Below the pieces are notes generated by a model that had not been told where the DNA came from, ran no database searches, and saw only the letters and a program-made list of their open reading frames with translations. This document shows, one piece after another, positions 49,701-60,999 of a DNA stretch of 64,000 nt. The DNA comes from Malurus cyaneus samueli (Eukaryota; Chordata; Aves; Passeriformes; Maluridae), in the NCBI GenBank assembly GCA_009741485.1, contig CM019219.1, positions 33,576,367 through 33,640,366 on the forward strand, written 5' to 3'. The first letter of the stretch is position 1. Each line of letters opens with the position of its first letter. Position numbers and translations under genes: made by a program.

Positions 49701-50702
49701 CTCACTTAGCTTCCTGCACAAATGACTCTGGGGTGCAGTGTTCAATTAGCAGTAGTAGTGACTCCGTGTGGACAGTACTTCAAAAAATCCAGACTATTAA
49801 CTGTTGAGGGAAATTATCTTTGGATGTTCTCAATTAGCACTTGGCTTTTGTTGCCTGTGAGGTGTTCAGTCATCAGTATGTTCATACCAAAACACCTTGT
49901 TGTACATGTTTTCTGTTACATTTCCTTCTTTTTTGGACTGTTTTTTCAGTTACAATTCCTTCATCTGATGTTCCCGGACTGATGGAAACCTTGAGCTAAA
50001 ATAAGAAGTTAAGCACAACCCTTTCAAGGTCTCAATAGAGATATACCTAGTTTGGCAACCTCGCATCTTCAGCTTTAGGATATTAAACTGAAGGCAAACA
50101 GGTATAAAATGTTATGTTAATTATGGTAATGCAGTACCAACAACCATGGTAAGGTAGAAGAATGTAGACACTGTTCAAATACTTCCTGTGTCAACTCCCT
50201 GGCTTCCAGAACGTACAATGTAAATACATATTAAGAACTGTCTGGGGGAGATATTGCTGGCACAAACAAAAATCTCTGCTCAGTAACTTGCAGAAGTGTT
50301 TCACATCTACAAAAAAAATCTACTAATCCACATCACTGAAGCTGGGAAAAACAACCGCAACCTATTTTGAGAAGGCCTGTAGAGCACTACCGAGCACATG
50401 GAGAGTAAGGGTCGGCTCAGCAACATGCACAATATGGAGCTGCGTTGCACTGACATTCCCATGGTGATTGGGAAGCAGCTTCCTGTGAAGCTTCCAATGC
50501 CCATCCCTGCTCCCTTGCATAGCCCGCAAGGGCAGTTTGGGATCTGCTGTCCTAAGCAAGGACATGGAGATTTAGAGATACATGCTCTGATGCTGAGGCA
50601 TCCAGATTTCACTGTGCCAAGGGCTGAGCTTCCCACCCCTCAGATTTTTTCTGTAAATGCACCTAACAGTTACATACAGTTAGGGCTGAGTGAGTGTTTA
50701 GA

Positions 50703-50754
50703 CATTACACAGAGCTTTCTGATTACGGCATTACACAGAGCTTTCTGATTACGG
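50703..50754. repeat. Perfect 26-bp tandem duplication
   Basis: Two identical 26-bp units, each beginning CATTACACAGAGC and ending GATTACGG, lie head to tail inside an IPMK intron. The perfect identity suggests a recent slippage or repair event, or an assembly slip. Confidence 0.9.
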
Positions 50755-52568
50755 CAAGGCACCTCTGCACTCCTGGCAGCATCTGAGGATCAACACCCAA
50801 CTACCACCAAAGCTGGAGCCAAACAGAAAATGGGGGTAGGCAGGTGGCACCCCAACTCACCTAGGCACATCCAACACCAGTATTCATTCCCCAGCTCTGC
50901 AGGGACCCTCCCAGTACCAGGCCAGGACCCACACCCACGCCTGGGCACCTTCTGCCAGTGACCCACAATTGTCTCAATAAAAACACGTTTCCTTCATGCC
51001 CAAGCAACCCAGGTTTCTCTGCAGGCCCTTCATCCTGCCACAGTGCAAGACTTAAACAGAGTTTCAATAAGACAATTTTTTTCTTTTTCAAAAAGAAAGT
51101 AAAGCAAGGATTTGAAGAAAAATTAACAAAGGGAAAATTTTTGTTAAAAAACATTTTCTTTTATTTGACATCTCTGCTATATAGCAATTCTGTCACATTA
51201 CCACTGCTGTGGAGAGCACGCCCAGTTAGCCAAATCCATGTACCTAAATAACTTTACTTAATTTTGACTCTTTTAAAACTTATTTTATTGTTGCTAGACC
51301 ATAGGTGATGAAAGTACACACATCCCTGCTTGCTGCTGCCTTGAAAACTCAGCACAGGAAGGATGCATCCCTGCTCCCTCATTTCTAAGACTATACTTAG
51401 ATATTATTCTGCCCATTTTGCTTCTTTGTTCCTCTGGACTGCTTTGACTGAGTGCTTCATATCACTAAGTGTATCCCCAAATACTCTGACACTCAATATG
51501 CAGTCAAGTCATCACATAAATAAGTTGTAGAATGAAATTATCCAGGGATATTGAAATTTATCCAATGAAAAAGCAGACTATTAATCTCCTACATAAAAAA
51601 CGCCACTACAATTATATCATGAACCATCTTAAAAATAGCTTAATACATTAATTTGGGACTCCCAGAATTTCCACGAAGCATCTCATTAGAATAAGTTCCT
51701 TTTATAGTTCCTTTTTATGCAATAAAAAAACACCTGCTCCAGCTTTGAAGATTCATTTTTTCAGGGTTTTCAGTTGGTTTCTTTAGGTTTGGGTTTTATT
51801 TATTAATTTCTTTATTTTTAATCTCATGGAATTTGTTTGTTTTCTTTTAGGCTTTCTTTTGCTTTGTCTTTCTGTTTTTTTTAAACATCAAAGCTTGAAT
51901 TAGACTTAAAAATGTAAAAACCACAATTCTGGTAAATTTTTACTGTGGATGAATCTGACCACTAGATGCAGGATTTAATAAGTTTATGACTTCCTTCCTA
52001 AATCTTGTTATTAAGAGAGCAGAGCTTGTGAAAATTACCACAATACTAGAAAGACTTCATAAAAAAACTCATAGAGTCAGCTACAGTCAATTTGAAAATA
52101 TCATACAGAATCATGTAGATCAGAAAATTCACTTGTAAAACCAATTTTGATTATTAAACATTACTGCCTGTATATTCATAGGCACAAACAACAGAAGTAG
52201 ATGCATTATACTGGTAAAATTACATAATCACCAGTTCGTGCTCTAAAAAAGCATTTCAGAAATATTTTGGAGCAAGTGAGATTGCAACTGATGTTCTGGG
52301 GAAAAAAATGAAACGTGCAGAATCTGGGAACTGTGGATTCCAAAATGTGAATCTGAAATGAGAGCACAGCCCATACATTCTGCTTGTATTCAACAGCATG
52401 CAGAATGGTCTGTATTTAACAATGCCTGTGCTGCAAAGAGATTTCTTATCTGTTTGTATGTTTGCTACTGAAACCATATTACAATTTGTATTTTCACTAT
52501 TGCAACAATACCTGAGACTTTCAGCTTCTATATAAACTCTAGCTACTTTCATAATAAATCATGTTCAG

Positions 52569-52725
52569 TCTCATAGAATCCCAGAATGGTCTGGTTTCAA
52601 AGGGACCTTAAAGACATCCCAATCCCAATCGCCTACCGTGGGCACGGACATGTTTCACTAAACTAGACTGCTCCATGTCCAACCTGGCCTTGGACACTTC
52701 CAGGGATGGGCATCTGTTAAAGAAA
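52569..52725 (-). mobile_element. CR1 LINE fragment, 3' end
   Basis: The plus strand reads TCATAGAATCCCAGAATGG, then AGGGACCTTAAAGACATC, CCAACCTGGCCTTGGACAC and TTCCAGGGATGGG. This is the reverse complement of the 3' end of CR1, so the element lies on the minus strand inside an IPMK intron. It is truncated and diverged. Confidence 0.85.
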
Positions 52726-55018
52726 GGAACTTCTCCACTAAACACGGAATTGTGTTTCTAAACAATGTTATTTTAATAACTGTGTTTTCTAAATATATTT
52801 CCAGGCATTTTTTCTGTTTATTCAGTGTGTCAAGCTAAATACAGGTCAAATGCCGTGTACACAAGTTAATACTGTGCCAGACAGGAGACTCCCATTTTTA
52901 AGGATGTACCACACACATTTTATATATGAACAGATGACTGTTTTATATCTGAACAGATGACTGCTTGTTTGCCAATACATAAGAAAAACCTATTTCAATA
53001 GCCTTTTGGGTAAAAATACAGGGTAAAAAGATTTTAGGGTAAACCCCTCACCTATAACACTTCTTTCCTTGTACCTCTTCATGACAACTTACATGATGGG
53101 TACCTAAAAAAAAGCATAGCTACATTCTTTGTTTTTCCCTGCCCTCTCCTTCTTGCTCATGTAAAAATTTACCATGCAAGCCCACCTCCCTGGTAAAAAT
53201 AACACTGAATGGAGAAATTAAAACTAAACCCCTGTACTTCCTTGTTACATCATGTTTTGACCAGTAAACAGGAACCACTTTCATCCAGCACATGAGCTGT
53301 TCTGGGCAGTACATATCCATGTAGGAGTGTTTTATAGTATAGCCAGAATGCTGCAAAAATAAAGCAAGAAGGCAGGCCAAGAACACCCCGTAATCAAGAG
53401 GCAGAGAACATGCCTTGTGAATTCCAACTTTGCCTAGTGCTGTGTGAGGGCAGGAGGAATCTTTTTCAGTTCTCTTCGGAAAACAACTTCAACGCGCAAT
53501 TTGGTGCCAAAGGCAAAAACCCAAATCCAAACTAGTTAAAACACTGGAAATAAAACTGCACTACTTGAGAGAATCATCATTATACATCCAGTCTGAAGCA
53601 GGAGACTGAAAAAAATTCTGCAACAGGACAAAGACACAAATAACTGACTTTATAAACAATAGTCACAAGTATACCATGGAAGCAATCAATAATTCCTTTT
53701 GCACTGTCATGAAACAAAGGATGTGAAGTACATTGTTTAACACATGAGATAAGAAAGGTTATGTAATTACATCAACCAAATCCAAAGCTATAATCTCTAA
53801 CCTTCCTTTTCCATCCAAACTGTTTGGCTGTTTTTTGACCTAACTCCCACATTCCTGCTGATAGGCTTACATAGTTACTTCTTACGATCACTATAATTTA
53901 TATAGCAGGTTATTTCAAGGTAGAGTTAAGGGCTGGGACAGGGACAGTTCTGCACAAAATATTACAGAGACATTAGAATTATCTTGAATAATGGTGCAAT
54001 CCAGCTGCTGTTGCTATTGAACAGCAAACAAAAGTCTTTTTTGTTGCTATTGAGCTGCTCACCAAAGTCTTCAGCCATTTATGCATGTTGATGCAAAGCT
54101 CAAGGACCCCTGGCTTTGTGTGTGAGAAGAAAAACGAAAATCTCCCATCAAAAAGAAAACTATTCCTCTACCTATCATTGCAGAAAAAAAGTACTTTGGA
54201 TTTGCATCAGAAACTCAGTGACATCAACATATTTCTCTTACTGAGCCACAAATGTTCTGTACAGCTTTTCTCTACACTGAAGTTTTAAAGTAGCCAATAC
54301 ATACATACTGAATCTTAGTATTTCTAAGAGTAATAAGAGTTAATCGGGACATCTGCAGGGCCTCATCCATGCCCATCTAACCTTCCTCTGACAGCTGCTC
54401 CTTGAGTTATGCAAACACCAAAAGAAGTTTCTTTCTAATGGAAAGCTGTCTAAAATGTAGAACATAAGCAGCAGATATATGGCTATATGCATCCCCTCTG
54501 AGAGCTGATTTTCTCTTCCCTAAATAGAAAAATTATGTAAAATTTTTTTTCTTTTTAAAAACAGAGTATCAAGATGAAAAATACCGAGGATACAGCTCAT
54601 TATTAAATTATTTGAAAGACTGGTTCAGTATGCAAATCTCTAATATCTCTAATATAAGCCTAAAGAAAAAAACCCACAAAAACTCGATTACTAATACTAA
54701 ATATCTGCTGTGGTGGTGAAGAATTAATTGCAACTATATTCAGTTTTAAATACCCAGGCCGTCTCTTGTATACATATAGAGTGCCCAGGCTGCAAATAGC
54801 TTGCCCTAAGGGAGATAGCCAAATTTGTCATAAAGGAGAGCAGTGTTTTGGAACAGATTTCACACGACAGTTGATACCACCACTATCAAGACATTCAGGT
54901 AACACTTTATTGATGTAAAACTCAAGAGGATAGCTTGCTACGAAAACCAGCTGCTATGTACCTGGTGGTACAAGGGGCCTCAGCATAAACTGAAAGCAAA
55001 GACAAAACAAGTTCTTAC

Positions 55019-55191
55019 CCGCATTCCAAGAACCAAAAAGCCAATCTCTTCCATAAGCGGGTACTTGCTGACCTGCTGCTGTATCTTCTCTGCTGAAGCA
55101 TACGGATCGTAACTTTTCTGACCTATTTTTACATCCATTATGCAAGGCTTATTAAACTTACGGGTCACATCTTCCAGTTTTAGATATGCAT
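55019..55191 (-). CDS. IPMK: IPMK, internal coding exon with the PxxxDxKxG signature (probably exon 3)
   Basis: This 173-bp exon completes an Asp codon and adds 57 residues, from AYLKLEDVTRKF to GFLVLGMR. It holds LEDVT, the hinge that contacts ATP in this family. It also holds PCIMDVKIG (55121-55147), the PxxxDxKxG inositol-phosphate kinase signature, whose Asp and Lys serve substrate binding and catalysis. The helix KIQQQVSKYPLMEEIG follows. The acceptor is TTTTTTGACAG and the donor is CGG|GTAAGA, both strong. The exon begins in phase 1 and ends on a codon boundary, so it joins both neighbours without a frame break. The intron upstream is about 5.7 kb and the one downstream about 8.2 kb. 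No stop or lesion is present. Confidence 0.96.
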
Positions 55192-58100
55192 CTGTCAAAA
55201 AAACAAAACTTTTTATTAACAATGGGTCAAAGCAAAATAATTACATAGCTTCTGCTGAGCACCTGTGAAGGAATGTGAATAGTTTAAGGCTTAACATCAA
55301 CATGATTTCTTATAATAGTCAAATTTGGTCCAAATGCAGACTAAATGATGGTCACTGACACCCACAAATTCTATTGGTATGGAAATCTAAATGCTTTCCT
55401 GTCTAGAAAATTGTATAGAGTTAGTATGTGTTAACCTAGCATTCAAATTCAAATTATTGCCCAAATGAAATCACTGTGAAATCACTGAGCAGCTTTTTAT
55501 TAAGTCCTTAACATATCACAAAGAGCATTACTAAGAACATACAAATGCAGGTTTTTCAACTGTGTGGCTGGTTTTGCAACACAGGTGATCTCTTGTGTCA
55601 TTTTAAAATTTAACATAGCCTTCAGGGGCTGAAGTGCACCTCATTTTGATTCTTTTATCTCGCTCCCATCTGCACTTATTTCTCATGGCACTCCTTTTGG
55701 AGAAAATGCTCTTCAAATCCTAGGCTACCTTTCATCCATTTCCAACACTCCCTTTGAGAGGGTGGCTGGACCAAGAAACCCCAAAAGCACTTGGAGTGCC
55801 TGAAGATTTAACGGAGTATCTAAAACCTGATGAAAATTGTTTATGCATTTCTCCAGGACAACATGATCATTACCAGTATAACCCTCGCACTGACTATCAG
55901 AACACCAACAAGAAATGAACTTCAGTACCTGCCTCGATCTCAGACAACTCTGCTCAGGAGACACCTGCATCCACCTCCAGCCCTTGCCAGGACACAGCAT
56001 AACCAAGGGAACACACAACCTCAACATTGGGCTCATTCTTCCCATGTGCTTTGCAAATTCACCTGTCACCAGGCACAAACTTTAAGTCTGGTTTTCTTTA
56101 CAGTACAGCCGATTCCATAAATGTATTTCTTTTACTTTAATATAAAAGAACATTGTGTTATGCCTCATTCCCGCAGTGTGATCTAAAATGGGATTGTGAG
56201 AGAAAGCAAAATCAGTTCAAGTTTAAAAAGAGGCACAAAGTGCCTTACTTGAAAGCTGTACAGACAGGTAACAAAACCAGTCCAAGTGAAGATAAAGTGA
56301 AAAAACAGTATTTCATTTACACTTATTATGTAGAAACACTAAGAGAAATTAAATGGACTTTTTAAGTCTTACTGAGAACTTCTATTTTACACTGTCATGA
56401 CCAAATGTCCTAATTTCTAACAAAGCATGGATGTGTCAATCTAAACAGGTGTGATTTAATCCTTAGATGCCTGCTTTCTGTATGACTGAAACTAGGCATC
56501 TTGTTAATGTAAAATCATTTTCAGGAAAACAAATACACTAATTAAAAAAGAACAACCAACTCTTCTACTAACTCACTTCATCAGCTTTCAATGTCTTTTG
56601 GGCTACAGGAGAGATCTAGCTACAGCAAAAATAGTTTTCTTATAGGCTACCTCATCAACTAACTACAACTGCTGGAACACAACCAAGCACAGATAACTTG
56701 TAATTAACTTTGAGGAGTCCTAGGTAGCAAACATACTTGTTATTTGCTCACTGAATAGCTCCAAAGGAGAAGCAGGACAAATATGCTCCCTACCAGGCAG
56801 TGTAATCTGTATCACCGGAACTGCAGGTGCTACTTTTACACTCGAAGGCCTAATTCAGTCAGACACTAGAACAGCTTTTGCAGGACATTGGGAAACCTCT
56901 GCCAATACCTGGGGAGTCCATAAAATCTGTTAGCTATCTCTTATTAAAACAAAAATTGTAAAAACCTTAGAGTCATCCTTCTAATTCTTTTTGAATCTTA
57001 CAGAAATCACTGCAATCAAAACGTTTGTGTCATCACTCTAAAACAATGCAGAAAATAACTAAATAAAGTTCAATGTTTTCAGTAAATGTTTTCAGCTCTC
57101 AGAAGAAAAGAGTCACAGGTTTGCATGGGAGGTGAGGAAAGACAGTAAATGCAAAAACATCTCAGAAAAAGGAAGCAGTCTTTCTCCACCAACCCCAAAA
57201 TGCTTTGGAGCACTCCAGAACCAAATTGTGGGAAATACAAAATTATATTAATTGTTTAGATGCAATGCTTTCATCAATCCTAAAATAAAGCATAAAAGTA
57301 CATATAAATATATAAATACTATATTATATATTTATTATAATATAGTATTAAAACACTTTCCTAATGGGTATCTGCTGTCTTCTACAGTCCCGGCCTAATT
57401 CCTGCTTTTTAACCATACCGCACCAACATTCAGCATCTCACAAATATTTGAAAGTCCTAAATATGTGTCACTTCTTTGTTCCACGTCCTTTTCAGATTTG
57501 TTAAACTAGACTATCTTACTGACCTCCTAAAAATGTAACAATTTTTTTTTTAATTAAGCATTAAATTACCTTTATAGATAATACCAACCCTGGGAAATAC
57601 TAATTATTTGGCAAAGCCTGTGAATTATCCAGAAATTTCTCATCTCTCTCACACTTTTTGGAATTAAATCTTTCCTGCTGGGTAACTGCTAGCTCAGAAT
57701 GAGGACTGTTACATCTGTTCAGTGCATTTCCCTGCTCTCACAAAGCTGTCTGGCCTTGTAGGCAGTGCAATGTCATCCAGATAAAGCACCATACCCAGTT
57801 ACTTTTACTAATTATTGCTTCAAACAAACAGATCAAATTTTTACACTCCATATTTCCTGGCACTGTTTGGTGCTTATTTGCACTGTATTCAATAGTCTAA
57901 TGGAATGCTCCCAAACACACAATATTGGTGCATACGTAACTTTTGCTTCCAGCATGACAAGCACTATGACATTTCCAAGCACTAAGACTATGGCAAACAA
58001 AGTTAAGCCTCAGATAGGTACCAACTGCTCTCCATTGTCAAGCCAGGTCTCTGATGCTCTGACCACGTGTCCTTCTCAAGGGCATCAGTGAGTCTGCACT

Positions 58101-60902
58101 TCAGTCCAGCTAACCAGGGCACTCTTCTCCCTTCTCCTTGCTTGGTTAAACAAAAACCTGAAGATTTTTCAAGCAATTCAGTCTTTCTAAATTATTATGT
58201 AGTGCCCTGCTAATCCAGTGTGCTTCAGGAAATGATGCATTTGCCATCTAAAACTAGATTAAATTAAAAACCTCCACAGAGAGAGGAATTCATAATGATT
58301 TTTACATTATAACTTGCTTTGCTAGACAGCCTTGACCATCCATTTCAAGGATTTAAATAAATCATTCATCAGAGACTTGTCCTGCCCTTTTCTATTTACC
58401 GTGGCACGAAGATTTGGCTTGATGTATTACTTACATACTTTTTACAGTCCCAAAGGAGATAAACCAAAAGACCACCAAAATTCAGCAGTTATCCATGGCA
58501 TGAACTACTGCAGACTTCAGCACAGACATGCCAGTGCATTCAATCCTCACTGGAGACAGAAGTGACAAAATCAATGGAGGCACCTGATTTGTTTTCATAA
58601 CTTAGGAGACATTTCTCAGAACAGGAATAAGCAGGGAAGAGTCTTGATTGCCCACAGCAACAAAGGAAGAAGAGAAAGGTTTGAAGCTGGGTTGTATGTA
58701 TCTCCTGTTTCCAGGTTAGGCAACAAAATTAGATAACAGCATGAAATGAGCAGCAGTAAAGTTACTTTAAAAAAAAAAGTATGGGCAACAGCTAGGCAGC
58801 CAAACCCAGAAAACTCAGCAGCAGATGGTTTCTGCATCTTTGTAACAACTTTTCCACTGCTCTGTAAATAAACCCCAAATGCCCACTATACCAGTGAAGC
58901 TAAAGTTCAAATCCAACTCGTTTAGATGAGCTTAGAGAGATAGCATCTCACCCACCTCTACCTCCATTTCCTTTGCAGTAGAGCACTGGGTATATGATTT
59001 CAGCCCAACAGGAGTTATTCTGCAAATTAAATTTATCATGGAAGTCCATCTTTTCTGTCACACTTCCTACATTCTCATTTAAACTTTATACATTTCACCC
59101 CTTGTAGCTAGCAATTTCATCCACTTACCTACTTTTTCAGTATAGAAGACTGATGCTTCTCCCTAAATATTTCCGTAAGGAAATAAGTTATGCTCTTCAT
59201 ATTACCAACTACAGTTCCTGCTTACCTGTCACAGAAACTCTGAGACAGTCACAAACCAAGTTAAGAGCGGTCTAAACTAACTTTTGCTTTTTTAGAAGTC
59301 ACCTATGACCAATTTAGTAACAACAGGAAATGACTGAGTTCACTATTCACAGCAGTTGTACGGGGCTGTGATCCCAGAGCCTGCAGAGCAGGGATTGTCA
59401 AGGGAAAGGTCAAGTTTCAAAAGTCAAGACTGGAATAAACCTACAAATATATCTTCAATCTATGTTTAAGAGCAAGACACACATCCATTCTGCTAAGCAA
59501 CTCTAATTTTTAGCAAGACTACACAAAGCTCATTAATACTACAGACAACAGAGATGGCAGTGCAATGTTTTGGTTGAACAGCCACCACAGCTTTCTATGA
59601 AGAGGACTCATGATAGTGCACAGCCTTTTCAGGAAGAAAAACAAACAAAATCAAAAGTTTCTCCTCCTTCAAACAGTTATTCCTACTGCCTATGCCTGAA
59701 TGACTGGTGGAGACCTTTCAAAATCCAGCCTCGTGGTGCACAGTGCTATTGAATTCCCAAAGCAAAAAAGAAATTTGTTGAATTACTTCTCTTGGTTAGA
59801 TCACATATTTTCACATCTTACATCATACTGGAATTAGAAAAAAATATTTGCAATTGAGAAGGAATATTAAGTGAATTCCACGACATTTGTGAGGGAAGGA
59901 AAAAGATAGCTCTTGTAGAGCTATCTAAGCTAGTGCCAAGCAGGAAAGCATGAAGTCAAATCTGAGCCAAGAAGCTGCCAGTACTACCACTACCTTCCTT
60001 CCATTTTTTCCTGTAGACATTACACCATGTCTTTGGATACTTTCTTACTACTCTCTTTGGAAAACAAGTCTATCAAGTGACAGCATAAGCAAAAGAGGAC
60101 AGTTATTTTAAATGTGCATGGCATCTAGTTTTGGTGCCCACACATTTAAATAGACTCCACAGCATCCTTTGTGTGTGTTCCAGAAGCTCCATTTCCCAGC
60201 GTGAATTAGAAAAGTCCCCCGAAGAAAATCTGCTTTCTGTTTTAAATACAACAATAATATCTATTTTCTCTTGAAGAGACAATCTTCCAATTGTTCTACC
60301 AAAACACTATTTTCTTCCTGACTCCTAATGTTATATTAGCACAAATTTTAAGACACTAGATCTTTGTTTCATTCAAACTAGAAACAAGAGATTGACAAAT
60401 GGAGCTCACCAGTGTGGTACCTGCTGAAATAAGTGCTTTGTGTGGTAAGGCACAGTGATGGGATCCAGGCTCTGGACACCCAGCAGCAGATTCCAGTTTG
60501 AAAGCTTCCCCTTAACCCCAGACTATCCATGTTTCCTTTCTTCCACAGCCACAAGGTGCTTCTTGCTTTAATGGCCTGACTGGACATAACCATGCAACCA
60601 GCCCACTCCTCCACCAGAACTCCACCCAGATCAGCAGTTTTGGAGTGATGTGCATCAGGCCCAGCTACACAGGAAACCTTTGCTGGACAGTCACATCCCA
60701 TCTTCCCTAGGCGGAAGATCCCAAAGACCTTATACAGCCACAGGACGACAACTGTAGTCAGATCCAGCTCCTGACAGAACATCAGTGGGTTCCAAAACAA
60801 GTAAAAAAAAATCCACAGAGCTCACAACCGCCAGAAATCAGTCTCCAGAAAGAATTTTGCTTTAAGTAAGGTTTGATCTAAGAGATAAAACTAGAACAGT
60901 AC
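55192..60902 (-). other. IPMK: IPMK intron, 5.7 kb
   Basis: The intron lies between the two exons that share a split Asp codon. It is A+T-rich and contains a perfect A+T inverted repeat at 57315-57349. I see no RNA gene or coding exon in it. The open frame at 55725-56078 on the minus strand and others nearby show no family features. Confidence 0.8.
57315..57349. repeat. Perfect A+T inverted repeat
   Basis: Arms AATACTATATTATA (57315-57328) and TATAATATAGTATT (57336-57349) pair perfectly around a 7-base spacer in an IPMK intron. It could extrude as a cruciform or fold in the transcript. Confidence 0.9.
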
Positions 60903-60999
60903 CATTTGGTGCAGTAGGTGGTGACCAGACACCGAAGTATTTTGGCAGATATTCCCGCAGCTCCAGAAGAATGCTGTCACAACAGTCGGAGTCATAAAC
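60903..60999 (-). CDS. IPMK: IPMK, first visible coding exon (probably exon 2)
   Basis: This 97-bp exon encodes 32 residues, starting VYDSDCCD and ending SPPTAPN, plus the first base of an Asp codon. It matches the N-lobe of inositol polyphosphate multikinase, with the Cys-Cys pair, LLELREYLPKYFG and WSPPTAP in family order. IPMK phosphorylates Ins(1,4,5)P3 and other inositol phosphates, and also PIP2, mainly in the nucleus. The acceptor (TTTATTTCAG) is good. The donor reads G|GTACTG, a GT donor but a weak match after position +3. The exon ends in phase 1, which fits the next exon. The protein N-terminus, with the start codon and the residues before VYDSD, is not seen between here and 64000. 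Identification is from recognised family sequence and is very likely correct. Confidence 0.93.

Larger units (their letters stand above)
46791..55018 (-). other. IPMK: IPMK intron, 8.2 kb
   Basis: This is the longest intron visible. It holds an old CR1 fragment near 52.57-52.72 kb and a 26-bp direct tandem duplication at 50703-50754. The rest is unremarkable A+T-rich sequence with T-rich tracts near 51.7-51.9 kb. No additional exon is needed, because the flanking exons join exactly at a codon boundary. Confidence 0.8.

Noticed and set aside
50398..50748. 116-codon plus-strand frame
   Set aside because: It ends within the 26-bp tandem duplication, lies antisense in an IPMK intron and has no family features.
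55725..56120. Opposing open frames of 96 and 117 codons in an IPMK intron
   Set aside because: No domain, codon bias or splice context, and the two frames overlap on opposite strands.
60378..60800. 140-codon minus-strand frame just downstream of an IPMK exon
   Set aside because: It lies in intron after a clear donor, has no match to IPMK or any family I know, and the neighbouring exons join without it.
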